Shown here piece after piece: positions 17,327 to 27,017 of a DNA stretch of 64,000 nucleotides. Below the pieces are notes generated by a model. That model searched no databases. It was not told where the DNA came from and saw nothing but the letters and a program-made list of their open reading frames with translations. The first letter of the stretch is position 1. Every line of letters starts with the position of its first letter. Source of the DNA: Aquimarina spinulae (GTDB taxonomy: Bacteria; Bacteroidota; Bacteroidia; Flavobacteriales; Flavobacteriaceae); contig NZ_CALSBP010000003.1 in the NCBI RefSeq assembly GCF_943373825.1, positions 248,001 through 312,000 of the forward strand, read 5' to 3'. The position numbers were made by a program, and so were the translations under genes.

Positions 17327-19627
17327 ATGGCCCGATTAATTACTATCATTATTATTCTATTATTGTCTTTTCTCAACTCTTTCTCTCAATCCTTGAAAGG
17401 TGAAATTATTGATATAGATACTAATGAGCCAATACCTTATGCAACTGTAATTTTAAAAAACCAAAAAGGAGAATTTTTAGAAGGAGTAACAACCGATGAT
17501 AATGGTATTTACAGTATAGATTATCAAAGTGGAAAATATGATGTAGAAGCAAGTTTTATAGGATATGAAACGTACAAATCCTCTGTGGTAATTGATAAAA
17601 ATACAACATTGGATATTACGATGAAAACAGAGGCAACAGCTCTGGATGAAGTAACATTAGTAGCAGAAGAAACTACCGTAAAACAATTAATCGATAAAAA
17701 AGTAGTGCATGTAGGAAAAGATGTATTATCTGGTGGGGGAGATGCAGCAACAGTATTAAGTCAATTATCCGAGGTACAGGCAGATCAAAATGGAAATATA
17801 AGCCTGAGAGGAAGTCAAAATGTAAATGTACTGGTTAATGGTAAACCTTCGCCATTAAGTACAACAGAGTTACTGCAACAAATTCCTTCTGATGAAATTA
17901 ATAAAATTGAAATAATAACATCACCATCTGCAAAATATCAAGCTAATGGCCTTACCGGAATTATTAATATCATTACCAATAAAAAAGTGCGTAAAGGGGT
18001 TGTAATTACTACAAGTCTAAATGGTAATTCTCTGGGAAGTCATGGTGTAAATGGTGGGATTAATTATGGGCGATCTAAAACCAGTTATAGATTTGGTGGT
18101 TCTTACAAGAAGAATATCTTTGAAAATGAAAATACCCAAAATCGATCAGGAATTCAACCATTTACACAGTTAAGTGATTTTAAATTTAATGGAGATGTAT
18201 ATAAAGTTAATGGAGGTATAGACTGGTTTCCAAATGATGATAATGAGTTTTCTTTAGGTTTAGATTATACTGATAACGGACATATATTGGATAATAAGGC
18301 TAATATAATTCAGGATGATGTCACTACTTTTCAAAATATTTTAGGGAGTCATTCTCATAAAACATTTAATGCCAATGGTAATTATAGACATTATTTTAAG
18401 GAGAGAGAAAATTTTCTTGAAATCGATATTCAGTTATCCGACAATGCAAATATTCTAAAAAGTGATTTTAGACCAAATCTTGGGATTACCGATAATGCTA
18501 CTGATAATGATGTTTTTATTACAAGCCTGGCAATGGATTATTCGGGAGCGCTAAGCGAGAAATTTAAGATTGAAGCCGGAACGTTTTGGAATCGACAAAA
18601 CCTCGATAATTCACGCTCTTTTTTTGATGCAGATAATATTCCTTTATCACAAGAAAGTTTTGAAAACACACAATCGACATATGCTGCATACACATTAATC
18701 AAATATAGCTTGAAAGGGGTAAATATTCAGGCAGGAGTAAGGGGAGAGTTATTTGCCAGAAAAGCAAATCTTAAAACAGATAATACAATCATAGAGAATG
18801 ACTTTACAAACTTGTTTCCTTCATTGCATTTAAGTTATACAATAAAAGAAGATCAAACATTTATTTTTGGATATAATAGAAGAACATCCAGACCTACTTT
18901 AAGCCAGGTAAACCCTATTGCATTTCAGATTAATGAGTTTTCGATTAGTCAAGGAAATCAGGCTTTAGAGCCTGAATTTTCAAATAATTTTGATGTTTCT
19001 TATCAATTTAAAAAGAAAAACCTAAAAATAACGCCAGCTTTTGCCTATCGTCTTAAAGAAAACATTATTACCACCAACAACTATGTAAATGATGATGGTA
19101 TAAATGTATTTACTTCTGTAAATAATGGTGCTACCAATGCTTATGGAATAGAAATGGCGATACACATAAAACCCTATAACTGGTTAAATACTGATTTAAA
19201 CTTTAATTGGAATTATGAAGAATTTAAAAACGATCAAATTGGCTTTACCCGTAATTTTAATAGAAGCTATAACCTAACTCTTAAAAATCAATTCAAAATA
19301 TCTCAAAAAACGAACATGGTAGTATCCTGGCGTTATAATGGTCCTTCAAAAGGATTTTTTTATACCCAGGAGACTACCCAAAAAATAGATTTAGGAATCA
19401 GACATAAGATCTTGAAAAATAAGGGAAGTTTAAATTTACGGGTAACAGACCTTTTTAACACTCAACGTTTTGAAGGGATCAATTCTGGCAGTGGATTTTC
19501 ACAAAACTATGCGTATAAACCTATTTCTAGGGTTGTACATTTAGCATTTTCTTATCGCATAGACGGAGGAACTGTGAAACAACGAAATAAAAAATCAAGA
19601 CGCTACAATAGTGGTCTCATTGATTAA
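17327..19627 (+). CDS. TonB-receptor-like outer-membrane beta-barrel protein
   Basis: A 766-residue protein: signal peptide (about 20 residues, ending LNSFSQ), carboxypeptidase-regulatory-like domain (GEIIDIDTNEPIPYATVILK), plug-like domain (VLSQLSEVQADQNGNISLRG, VNVLVNGKPSPL, IEIITSPSAKYQ) and a barrel of the OMP_b-brl_3 type. No STN domain. The last strand (VVHLAFSYRI) is followed by an unusual basic tail rich in K and R instead of ending on an aromatic residue. It is followed 21 bp later by a LytS kinase and LytTR regulator on the same strand, an arrangement echoed at 52558-57580. Ligand unknown. Confidence 0.9.
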   Translation: MARLITIIIILLLSFLNSFSQSLKGEIIDIDTNEPIPYATVILKNQKGEFLEGVTTDDNGIYSIDYQSGKYDVEASFIGYETYKSSVVIDKNTTLDITMKTEATALDEVTLVAEETTVKQLIDKKVVHVGKDVLSGGGDAATVLSQLSEVQADQNGNISLRGSQNVNVLVNGKPSPLSTTELLQQIPSDEINKIEIITSPSAKYQANGLTGIINIITNKKVRKGVVITTSLNGNSLGSHGVNGGINYGRSKTSYRFGGSYKKNIFENENTQNRSGIQPFTQLSDFKFNGDVYKVNGGIDWFPNDDNEFSLGLDYTDNGHILDNKANIIQDDVTTFQNILGSHSHKTFNANGNYRHYFKERENFLEIDIQLSDNANILKSDFRPNLGITDNATDNDVFITSLAMDYSGALSEKFKIEAGTFWNRQNLDNSRSFFDADNIPLSQESFENTQSTYAAYTLIKYSLKGVNIQAGVRGELFARKANLKTDNTIIENDFTNLFPSLHLSYTIKEDQTFIFGYNRRTSRPTLSQVNPIAFQINEFSISQGNQALEPEFSNNFDVSYQFKKKNLKITPAFAYRLKENIITTNNYVNDDGINVFTSVNNGATNAYGIEMAIHIKPYNWLNTDLNFNWNYEEFKNDQIGFTRNFNRSYNLTLKNQFKISQKTNMVVSWRYNGPSKGFFYTQETTQKIDLGIRHKILKNKGSLNLRVTDLFNTQRFEGINSGSGFSQNYAYKPISRVVHLAFSYRIDGGTVKQRNKKSRRYNSGLID

Positions 19628-19648
19628 TATTAAATTTACGAGAAGCGT

Positions 19649-20653
19649 ATGAAAAAAGTGTTCGAAATAAAATATTTTGAAATAGGGTTACATATCCTAT
19701 TTTGGATACTATACTTTACCTATCCCATTATTAAATTTGGAGATCATAACAGGTTTTCTTTTGACTTTACTGAAGCAGTATTAAATACTGTTTTTATTGG
19801 AATTTCTGTATACATCGCTCATTTTTTCTTAGTAAAAAATTACAAAGGTATAAGAGTATTGATCGTATTTTTAATAATCTTTCTTTGTATAGTATATTTA
19901 AACTGTTACCTAAATGGTAAAACTTGTCAATGCAATTTTAGACTTTGTTTTATTAATAAAACAGTAGAGTATTTATTGATAAACGCTTTTTTTCTGGCCA
20001 TATTTACGATTAAGAAAAATATCATAAGTAATCAAATATTAGAAAAAACAGAGCAAGAACGAGTTCAGGCAGAGTTAAAGAGTCTTAAAGCACAGTTGAA
20101 TCCTCATTTTTTATTTAATACTTTAAACATGTTGTATTCTAATGCAATTCTTAAAGATGAAGTGTTGGCAGATAAAATTCTAAAACTCTCTGATAGCTTA
20201 CATTATTTAATGCATGAAGGAGAAAAACCAAATGTACCTTTACTACAAGAGATAGAATTTATTAATGGATATATAGAATTGCAAAAAGCCCGACTAGGAA
20301 AAAAAAATGACATTAAATTTTCTAATACTTTAGATAATCCGAAACAGGATATACCACCATTGTTAATGATTCCTTTTATTGAAAATGCATTTAAGTATTC
20401 AAGTATGGTAGAAGGAAAGAAAATACCTCTTAGTATTGATGTGAAACTAGCAAATGATGTACTCAATTTATGGGTAGAAAATCGATATGATCCCAAGTAT
20501 TCTTCAAAACAATCAGAAGTATGGAAAGATAGTGGGATTGGTATAGAAAATGTAAAAAAGAGATTAACTTTATTGTATCCAAATAAACATACGCTTACAA
20601 TCGAGTCATTAGAAGATACTTTTAAGGTGAATTTAAAAATTGATCTAAAATGA
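19649..20653 (+). CDS. LytS-type sensor histidine kinase
   Basis: A 334-residue kinase with about four TM helices in residues 10-125, a cysteine-containing segment between helices (CQCNFRLC), and a His_kinase domain: QLNPHFLFNTLNMLYSN with the phospho-histidine, IPPLLMIPFIENAFKYSS as N-box, and DSGIGIENVKKRLTLLYP as glycine loop. It is encoded between the outer-membrane receptor-like gene and its LytTR partner, whose start it overlaps by 4 bp. A link between the receptor and kinase output is suggested by the operon, not demonstrated. Confidence 0.93.
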   Translation: MKKVFEIKYFEIGLHILFWILYFTYPIIKFGDHNRFSFDFTEAVLNTVFIGISVYIAHFFLVKNYKGIRVLIVFLIIFLCIVYLNCYLNGKTCQCNFRLCFINKTVEYLLINAFFLAIFTIKKNIISNQILEKTEQERVQAELKSLKAQLNPHFLFNTLNMLYSNAILKDEVLADKILKLSDSLHYLMHEGEKPNVPLLQEIEFINGYIELQKARLGKKNDIKFSNTLDNPKQDIPPLLMIPFIENAFKYSSMVEGKKIPLSIDVKLANDVLNLWVENRYDPKYSSKQSEVWKDSGIGIENVKKRLTLLYPNKHTLTIESLEDTFKVNLKIDLK

Positions 20654-21327
20654 AATGCATCATTATAGAAGATGAACTGCCTGCACAGCAATTATTGATT
20701 AAATATATAGAGCAGTCCTCAGATATCGAGTGTATTGGCGTTTTCGAATCGGTTTCAGAATTACCTTTATATGTCCTTAATGAAGTAGATTTCATATTAT
20801 TGGATATACAATTGCCCGGAGCTAATGGTTTAGATTTCTTAAAAAGTTTAGATATAAAACCAAAAGTTATTATTACAACTGCCTACAGAGATTATGCAAT
20901 TGATGCTTTTGAAGAAGCCGTAGAAGATTACCTACTCAAACCTTTTTCTTATCATAGATTTTTAAAATCTGTAATGCGAATACAGAATACCCTTACAGAT
21001 AAAAATACGATTCATAATGAAAAAGAACTATTTGTATATACAGATAAAACCTTCTATAAAATAATCAAAACTGATATTAATTATATCAAATCAGAAGCCG
21101 ATTATGTCTATATATATTATAACGAAAAGAAATTGCTAGTTCAGGATAGTTTAAGTAACTGGGAATACAAACTTAAAGATGATGGTTTTATAAGGATTCA
21201 TAGATCTTACCTCATTAATTTTAGAAAAATTGACAAAATAGAAGGGAACCTTGTACACATAGAAAAAGAAGCTATTCCTATCGGAAAAACGTATAGAACA
21301 TCTTTCTATAATATTATTAAAAAATAA
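20650..21327 (+). CDS. LytTR-family response regulator
   Basis: A 225-residue regulator with receiver acidic residues E7/D8, phospho-acceptor D52 in LLDIQLP, TT of ITTAYRDY and lysine of LLKPFSY, then a LytTR domain (IKSEADYVYIYYNEKKLLVQ, HRSYLINFRKIDKIEGNLV, IPIGKTYR). Overlaps the kinase stop by 4 bp. The exact 21-bp repeat at 17234-17264 is its probable autoregulatory target. Confidence 0.94.
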   Translation: MKCIIIEDELPAQQLLIKYIEQSSDIECIGVFESVSELPLYVLNEVDFILLDIQLPGANGLDFLKSLDIKPKVIITTAYRDYAIDAFEEAVEDYLLKPFSYHRFLKSVMRIQNTLTDKNTIHNEKELFVYTDKTFYKIIKTDINYIKSEADYVYIYYNEKKLLVQDSLSNWEYKLKDDGFIRIHRSYLINFRKIDKIEGNLVHIEKEAIPIGKTYRTSFYNIIKK

Positions 21328-21498
21328 AATGAAGGCCATTCAGGAATTAAAAAATACAGTTACAAGACAACAAAAGGCGAAATAATCGACCTAAATTATT
21401 ACGGAAAAGTCTTTTGATGTGTTAAATATTTAAGCTTTATTTTTTTAAACTAAAAGATTAAACTTCTGTTAAACAAAATTCGTTAGATCTATTTTTTG

Positions 21499-21506
21499 TA
21501 GATTTG
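21499..21506 (+). promoter_or_regulatory. weak candidate -7 element before the copper operon
   Basis: TAGATTTG matches TAnnTTTG, but it ends only 8 bp before the ATG of the first gene, which would make the message almost leaderless, and no TTG is well placed upstream. It is recorded because it is the only consensus match in the 187-bp gap ahead of the operon. Confidence 0.25.
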
Positions 21507-21514
21507 CTACACAA

Positions 21515-21931
21515 ATGAAAAAGTTAACCCATAAAATATTAGCTGTTTTAATGGCGATGGTAGTATTCGTATCTACTATATCGTTTACAGTAGATATGCA
21601 TTATTGTGGAAACACTTTAGTAGATGTTGCCTTGTTTAAAGAGGCAAAAACTTGTGGAATGGACCAACAAGTTTCTAATTCCATTGCATGTTCGATAATG
21701 GCCAAAAAAAGCTGTTGTACAGATAAACAACTTACTTTTGATGGACAGGATGAACTTCAAAATTCATTTGATAAAATCACTTTAGAGCAACAGGCTTTTG
21801 TTGCAATTTTTTATTACTCATATATAAACCTTTTCGAGGGACTTGAGAATAATGTTATCCCTTTTAAAGAATATCCACCTCCTTTTTTAGTCAAAGATAT
21901 TCATGTGATTAACGAAACTTTTCTTATTTGA
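21515..21931 (+). CDS. HYC_CC_PP family protein, first gene of the copper operon
   Basis: A 138-residue exported protein with an N-terminal hydrophobic signal (ILAVLMAMVVFVSTISFTV). The three motifs that name the family are all visible: HYC at about residue 30, CC at about 69, and PPP in EYPPPFLV near the C-terminus. Additional cysteines (KTCGM, IACSIM) make it a plausible periplasmic metal-binding or metal-sensing accessory. It leads an operon for Cu/Ag efflux, with the RND pump gene 107 bp downstream. Its role is inferred from motifs and context only. Confidence 0.85.
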   Translation: MKKLTHKILAVLMAMVVFVSTISFTVDMHYCGNTLVDVALFKEAKTCGMDQQVSNSIACSIMAKKSCCTDKQLTFDGQDELQNSFDKITLEQQAFVAIFYYSYINLFEGLENNVIPFKEYPPPFLVKDIHVINETFLI

Positions 21932-22038
21932 TTTATTAGATAATTAAAATTATGCCCAATGAGGATTCATCTGGGTTGGAGTTGTTGTTTATAATTCTAA
22001 GACAACGTCTTTTTCTAATTATCAAATAATCAAAGTAT

Positions 22039-25000
22039 ATGCTAAACAAAAGCATCAAATTTCTTATCGAGAATAAATTGGTTGCAGTCCTTATGGTAGC
22101 TCTCTTTGTAGGGTGGGGCGTAGTACATGCTCCATTTGGTTGGCAAACCAGAATATTACCTAGTGACCCTGTAGCAGTCGATGCCATACCAGATATTGGC
22201 GAAAACCAGCAAATTGTGTTTACAAAATGGCAAGGACGGTCACCACAGGATATCGAGAACCAGATTACATATCCCTTAACGACTTCACTTTTAGGAGTTC
22301 CTGGAGTAAAGACCATTCGTAGCTCTTCGATGTTTGGATTTTCTAGTATTTATATCATTTTTGAAGAAGATGTAGAATTTTATTGGAGTAGGAGTCGTAT
22401 TCTGGAAAAACTAAACTCTCTGCCATCAGGGTTATTGCCAAATGGAGTAAGCCCTGGTTTAGGACCGGATGCAACCGGATTAGGACAGATTTTTTGGTAT
22501 ACTTTAGAAGGACGTGATGAAAACGGAAATGTAACTGGTGGTTGGGATTTACAAGAACTAAGAAGTATCCAGGATTATTATGTGAAATATGCATTATCAT
22601 CTGCAGGTGGTGTATCAGAGGTGGCCTCTATCGGTGGATTCGTACAAGAATACCAAGTAGATGTACATCCAGAGTTAATGCGCCAGTATAACATTAGTTT
22701 ACAGCAAATTGTTAATGCAGTTAAACAATCAAATCGGGATATTGGTGCGCAAACTATAGAAATTAACCAGGCAGAATATCTTATTCGTGGTTTAGGATAC
22801 ATAAAATCTATTGCCGATATAGAAAACGCCGTAGTGACATCAGAAGAATTTACCTCAATTCGTATTAAAGATATTGCCAGTGTTAGTTTGGGGCCAGAAG
22901 CCAGAAGAGGTATTCTGGATAAAGAAGGTGCAGAAGTAGTAGGAGGTGTTGTTGTTGCACGTTACGGAGCAAACCCATTAGAGGTTATCAATAATGTAAA
23001 AGATAAAATTGGCGAACTCGGTACCGGATTACCATCCAAACAATTAAAAGATGGTCGTACCTCGCAATTAACCATAGTTCCTTTTTATGATCGAACCGAA
23101 CTTATTCATGAAACAATAGGTACACTTAACGATGCTCTTACCTTAGAAATTTTGATAACCTTTCTTGTTGTCATTATTATGGTATTTAATCTTAGAGCTT
23201 CAATTCTTATTTCAGGGCTCTTACCAGTAGCCATTTTAATGGTTTTTATAGCGATGAAATTGTTTGGAGTTGATGCCAATATCGTTGCTTTATCCGGTAT
23301 TGCCATTGCCATTGGTACTATGGTAGATATGGGAGTGATACTTTCAGAAAATATTATAAGGCATCTGGATGATAATAAAAATCACTTACCAGTAAATACA
23401 GTAGTGTATAATGCTACAGCAGAAATTTCTGGAGCGATATTAACAGCAGTACTAACGACTATAATTAGTTTTATTCCTGTATTCACGATGATCGGCGCAG
23501 AAGGAAAACTATTTAGACCATTAGCATTTACCAAAACAATGGCACTTACAGCATCAATCATAGTAGCTTTGTTCTTCATTCCTCCATTTGCCGCTTTTCT
23601 ATTCAAAAAGAAAAATATAAAAACTTCAATAAGTTATATAATCAACGGTATTTTAATTGTATTAGGAGGTATAGTAATTTTTAATGGTATATGGTTAGGC
23701 ATCATTTTGATAGCTTTCGCAATAACAGCTATTCTTGGCTTAAGAGGTGTGGTTTCACAAAACCACATTAAATTAACAAATATTAGTATAGCGATAATAA
23801 CTATAGTGTTTTTACTATCCGAGTATTGGAGGCCTCTAGGAGTTGATAAAAGTATGTTTGTTAACCTCATTTTTGTAGGAATCATTTGCTTTGGATTGTT
23901 AGGTACTTTTACGCTGTTTAGAAAATACTATACCAGAATATTGCGATGGGCGTTGAACAATAAATTACTATTCTTATCTCTACCCACCATTATTGTTGTT
24001 TTTGGTTTTTTAATCATGAAAAATATTGGAAAAGAATTTATGCCTTCATTAAATGAAGGATCTTTCCTATTGATGCCAACCACATTATCACATGCTGGAG
24101 TCTCAGAAAATAAAAGGATATTACAGCAATTGGATATGGCGGTAGCAAGTATTCCCGAAATTAAAACTGTTGTTGGTAAAGCCGGAAGAACAGAATCTTC
24201 TCTTGATCCTGCCCCATTATCAATGTATGAGAACATTATTTTGTATAAACCCGAGTATATGCTTAATGAGAATGGTAAGAGACAACGATATAAGGTTAAT
24301 GATGACGGTTTATTTATAAGTAAAGATGGTAATTTGATTGACAATAAAAACTATGATGCTAATACTGATAAAACCAGTAAAGTATCAAAAAAGAAATATT
24401 TCTCGATTAATAGAGAAAATCTTATTCCCGATAATACCGGTGAATTCTACCGTAACTGGAGGCCAGAAATCAAGAGTCCAGATGATATTTGGAGTGAAAT
24501 CATAAACGTCACAAAATTACCAGGAGTGACTTCTGCTCCAAAATTACAACCGATAGAAACCCGATTGATAATGCTCCAAACAGGAATGCGTGCACCAATG
24601 GGTATTAAAGTAAAAGGGCAAAACTTAAAACAAATTGAAGCTTTTGGAATCCAATTAGAAGAAATATTAAAAGAGGTAAATGGTGTAAAAGATGAAGCTG
24701 TTTTTGCAGATCGTATTGTTGGGAAACCTTATCTAATTATAGATATCGATAGAGAACAACTGGTTCGTTATGGAGTATCTGTAGAACAGGTTCAGCAAAT
24801 TCTGGAAGTTGCAGTAGGAGGGATCTCCCTTACACAAACAGTCGAAGGTAGAGAACGTTATGGAGTACGAGTACGCTACCCTAGAGAACTTCGGGCCAAC
24901 CCGACAGATCTTGCAACTATTTACGTTCCCTTAAACAAAGGAAGTACGATACCGTTAAGTGAATTGGTAGATATTCGTTATGAACAGGGACCACAAGTGA

Positions 25001-25773
25001 TAAAAAGTGAAGATACATTTCTAGTGGGTTATGTTTTATTTGATAAAAAAGATGGTTTTGCAGAAGTAAATGTGGTTAAAAGTTCGCAAAATCTAATAAA
25101 AACTAAGATTGATAATAATGAACTGATTGTTCCAAAAGGAATTACCTATCAATTTACGGGTACTTATGAAAACCAATTGAGAGCAGAAAAGACATTATCG
25201 ATTGTAGTACCATTAGCTTTGGTTATTATCTTTTTGATCCTCTATTTCCAATTTCGCTCAATAACTACTTCGTTAATAGTGTTTACAGGTATTGCAGTAG
25301 CTTTTGCTGGTGGATTTTTAATGATCTGGTTATATGGTCAAGATTGGTTTTTAAATATTAATTTCTTTGATAAAAACTTACGAGACCTGTTTCAGGTTCA
25401 CACAATCAATCTAAGTGTTGCAGTATGGGTCGGCTTCATAGCGCTTTTTGGTATCGCTACAGATGATGGAGTAGTAATGGCAACTTATCTTAAACAGACT
25501 TTTGATAAAAATAAACCAAAATCTCTTGATGATATTAGAACATCTGTGATCGAAGCAGGAGAGAAGAGAATTCGTCCTTGCCTAATGACAACTGCGACTA
25601 CAATTCTTGCATTATTACCAATATTAACATCCACTGGTCGTGGAAGTGATATCATGATACCCATGGCGATTCCTTCATTTGGAGGAATGGGGATTGCCCT
25701 TATAACATTGTTTGTTGTACCCGTATTATTTGGCTGGAAAAAAGAAGTTCAACTTAAAAAAAGGAGTAAATGA
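22039..25773 (+). CDS. cusA: CusA/CzcA family heavy-metal RND efflux pump
   Basis: A 1244-residue inner-membrane pump, about 200 residues longer than E. coli CusA. The extra length includes a long soluble insertion around residues 745-815 and additional hydrophobic segments around 530-610. RND features are clear: opening helix after LNKSIKFLIENKLVAVLM, two sets of TM helices, GIAIAIGTMVDMGVILSENI, and FGIATDDGVVMATYLKQTF. The methionine-rich MLQTGMRAPMG segment corresponds to the periplasmic Cu/Ag-handling region of CusA. It should work with the TolC-like channel (overlapping by 4 bp) and the CusB-like adaptor at 31476. Metal choice (Cu/Ag rather than Zn/Co) is inferred from CopA and DUF3347 neighbours. 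Confidence 0.92.
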   Translation: MLNKSIKFLIENKLVAVLMVALFVGWGVVHAPFGWQTRILPSDPVAVDAIPDIGENQQIVFTKWQGRSPQDIENQITYPLTTSLLGVPGVKTIRSSSMFGFSSIYIIFEEDVEFYWSRSRILEKLNSLPSGLLPNGVSPGLGPDATGLGQIFWYTLEGRDENGNVTGGWDLQELRSIQDYYVKYALSSAGGVSEVASIGGFVQEYQVDVHPELMRQYNISLQQIVNAVKQSNRDIGAQTIEINQAEYLIRGLGYIKSIADIENAVVTSEEFTSIRIKDIASVSLGPEARRGILDKEGAEVVGGVVVARYGANPLEVINNVKDKIGELGTGLPSKQLKDGRTSQLTIVPFYDRTELIHETIGTLNDALTLEILITFLVVIIMVFNLRASILISGLLPVAILMVFIAMKLFGVDANIVALSGIAIAIGTMVDMGVILSENIIRHLDDNKNHLPVNTVVYNATAEISGAILTAVLTTIISFIPVFTMIGAEGKLFRPLAFTKTMALTASIIVALFFIPPFAAFLFKKKNIKTSISYIINGILIVLGGIVIFNGIWLGIILIAFAITAILGLRGVVSQNHIKLTNISIAIITIVFLLSEYWRPLGVDKSMFVNLIFVGIICFGLLGTFTLFRKYYTRILRWALNNKLLFLSLPTIIVVFGFLIMKNIGKEFMPSLNEGSFLLMPTTLSHAGVSENKRILQQLDMAVASIPEIKTVVGKAGRTESSLDPAPLSMYENIILYKPEYMLNENGKRQRYKVNDDGLFISKDGNLIDNKNYDANTDKTSKVSKKKYFSINRENLIPDNTGEFYRNWRPEIKSPDDIWSEIINVTKLPGVTSAPKLQPIETRLIMLQTGMRAPMGIKVKGQNLKQIEAFGIQLEEILKEVNGVKDEAVFADRIVGKPYLIIDIDREQLVRYGVSVEQVQQILEVAVGGISLTQTVEGRERYGVRVRYPRELRANPTDLATIYVPLNKGSTIPLSELVDIRYEQGPQVIKSEDTFLVGYVLFDKKDGFAEVNVVKSSQNLIKTKIDNNELIVPKGITYQFTGTYENQLRAEKTLSIVVPLALVIIFLILYFQFRSITTSLIVFTGIAVAFAGGFLMIWLYGQDWFLNINFFDKNLRDLFQVHTINLSVAVWVGFIALFGIATDDGVVMATYLKQTFDKNKPKSLDDIRTSVIEAGEKRIRPCLMTTATTILALLPILTSTGRGSDIMIPMAIPSFGGMGIALITLFVVPVLFGWKKEVQLKKRSK

Positions 25774-26987
25774 AGCATTTAAATTTCATAATAGGATTTC
25801 TTTTTATTTCAGTTTTTGCATATGCTCAACAACTTGAATCTTATATTCAAGAAGGATGGCGTAATAGTGCTAAAATTCAGTCTTTTGAATTGCATTATGC
25901 TGTTGCAAAAGAAAAAATAAAAGAAGTAAATACGATACCTAACACACAGTTTGGTATAGGATACTTTGTAAGTGAACCCGAAACACGTACAGGGGCACAA
26001 CGTGCAAAATTTTCGATTCAACAAAAGCTACCATGGTTTGGAACAATCACAGCAAGAGAGAATTATTCTACTGCTATGGCAGAGACAGAATATGTGGATA
26101 TTGTAATAATGAAAAGAAAATTAGCGCTTTCAATTTCTCAATCGTATTATAAATTGTTCGCAATACAAAACAAACAAAAAACCCTCGAAGATAATATTCT
26201 ACTGTTGCAAACATACGAGAAGCTGGCGCTAACATCTGTTGAAGTTGGTAAAGCCTCTGCAGTTGATGTACTAAGGCTACAAATTCGTCAAAATGAATTA
26301 GAACAGTATAAAGCGGTACTTAAAGAAAGTTTTTTAGCAGAGCAAATAGCTTTTAATGCTTTACTCAATCGGGATTCTGATATTGATATAGTTGCTCCCA
26401 GTGACATGAACATACCGCTAGAAGACCCTATTACCAATAATGAAAATTTACAACTTAATCCAGAATTACTTAAATATGATAAGATATATGAAAGCATAAA
26501 ACAATCAGAATTACTTAATCGAAAAGAAAAGGCTCCACAAATTGGCTTTGGACTTGACTATATACCAGTTTCAGAAAGAAATGATGCTACTATAAGTGAT
26601 AATGGTAAAGATATTATAATGCCTATGGTATCTTTTTCTATACCAATATTTAATAAACGTCATGATTCCCGAACTCGTCAAAACGAATTACGTCAGCAAG
26701 AAATTACAGCACAAAAAGAAGAACGGTTAAATCGAATGGAAACGATTTTAGGAAAGGCTATTTCGAATAGAAATACTGCAAGAATCAAATACAATACTCA
26801 GAAAGAAAATTTAAAACAAGCTAAAAATGCAGAAGAAATATTAATAAAAAGCTATGAAACAGGAACCATAGACTTTAATGATGTGTTAGACATCCAGGAA
26901 CTACAGCTTAAATTTCAGCTAAATCAAATAGAGAGCATACAATTATACTATACAGAAGCTGCAATTATCAATTATTTAACAAATTAA
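25770..26987 (+). CDS. TolC-family outer-membrane efflux channel (CusC role)
   Basis: A 405-residue exported protein: signal peptide ending in VFAYAQ, then long amphipathic helices typical of TolC/OEP proteins (SYYKLFAIQNKQKTLEDNIL, GKASAVDVLRLQIRQNELEQ, and GTIDFNDVLDIQELQLKFQL in the repeat half). A short strand region (PMVSFSIPIFNKRHDSR) is the second barrel segment. Slightly shorter than TolC (471 mature). ATG overlaps the pump stop by 4 bp, showing translational coupling. It forms the outer-membrane exit of the tripartite metal pump. Confidence 0.9.
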   Translation: MKHLNFIIGFLFISVFAYAQQLESYIQEGWRNSAKIQSFELHYAVAKEKIKEVNTIPNTQFGIGYFVSEPETRTGAQRAKFSIQQKLPWFGTITARENYSTAMAETEYVDIVIMKRKLALSISQSYYKLFAIQNKQKTLEDNILLLQTYEKLALTSVEVGKASAVDVLRLQIRQNELEQYKAVLKESFLAEQIAFNALLNRDSDIDIVAPSDMNIPLEDPITNNENLQLNPELLKYDKIYESIKQSELLNRKEKAPQIGFGLDYIPVSERNDATISDNGKDIIMPMVSFSIPIFNKRHDSRTRQNELRQQEITAQKEERLNRMETILGKAISNRNTARIKYNTQKENLKQAKNAEEILIKSYETGTIDFNDVLDIQELQLKFQLNQIESIQLYYTEAAIINYLTN

Positions 26988-27017
26988 AAAACAATACTAT
27001 TTAAAAAAGTAAACAAA

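Noticed and set aside
20203..20691. 162-codon open frame antisense to the LytS kinase gene
   Set aside because: It lies wholly over the kinase and regulator genes, which have clear motifs; its translation shows no domain and no start context.
21936..22316. 126-codon antisense frame at the start of the CusA-like gene
   Set aside because: Overlaps the gap and the pump's first TM helix on the other strand; no domain.
23928..24344. 138-codon antisense frame in the CusA-like gene
   Set aside because: Completely contained in the pump gene with intact RND motifs on the other strand.
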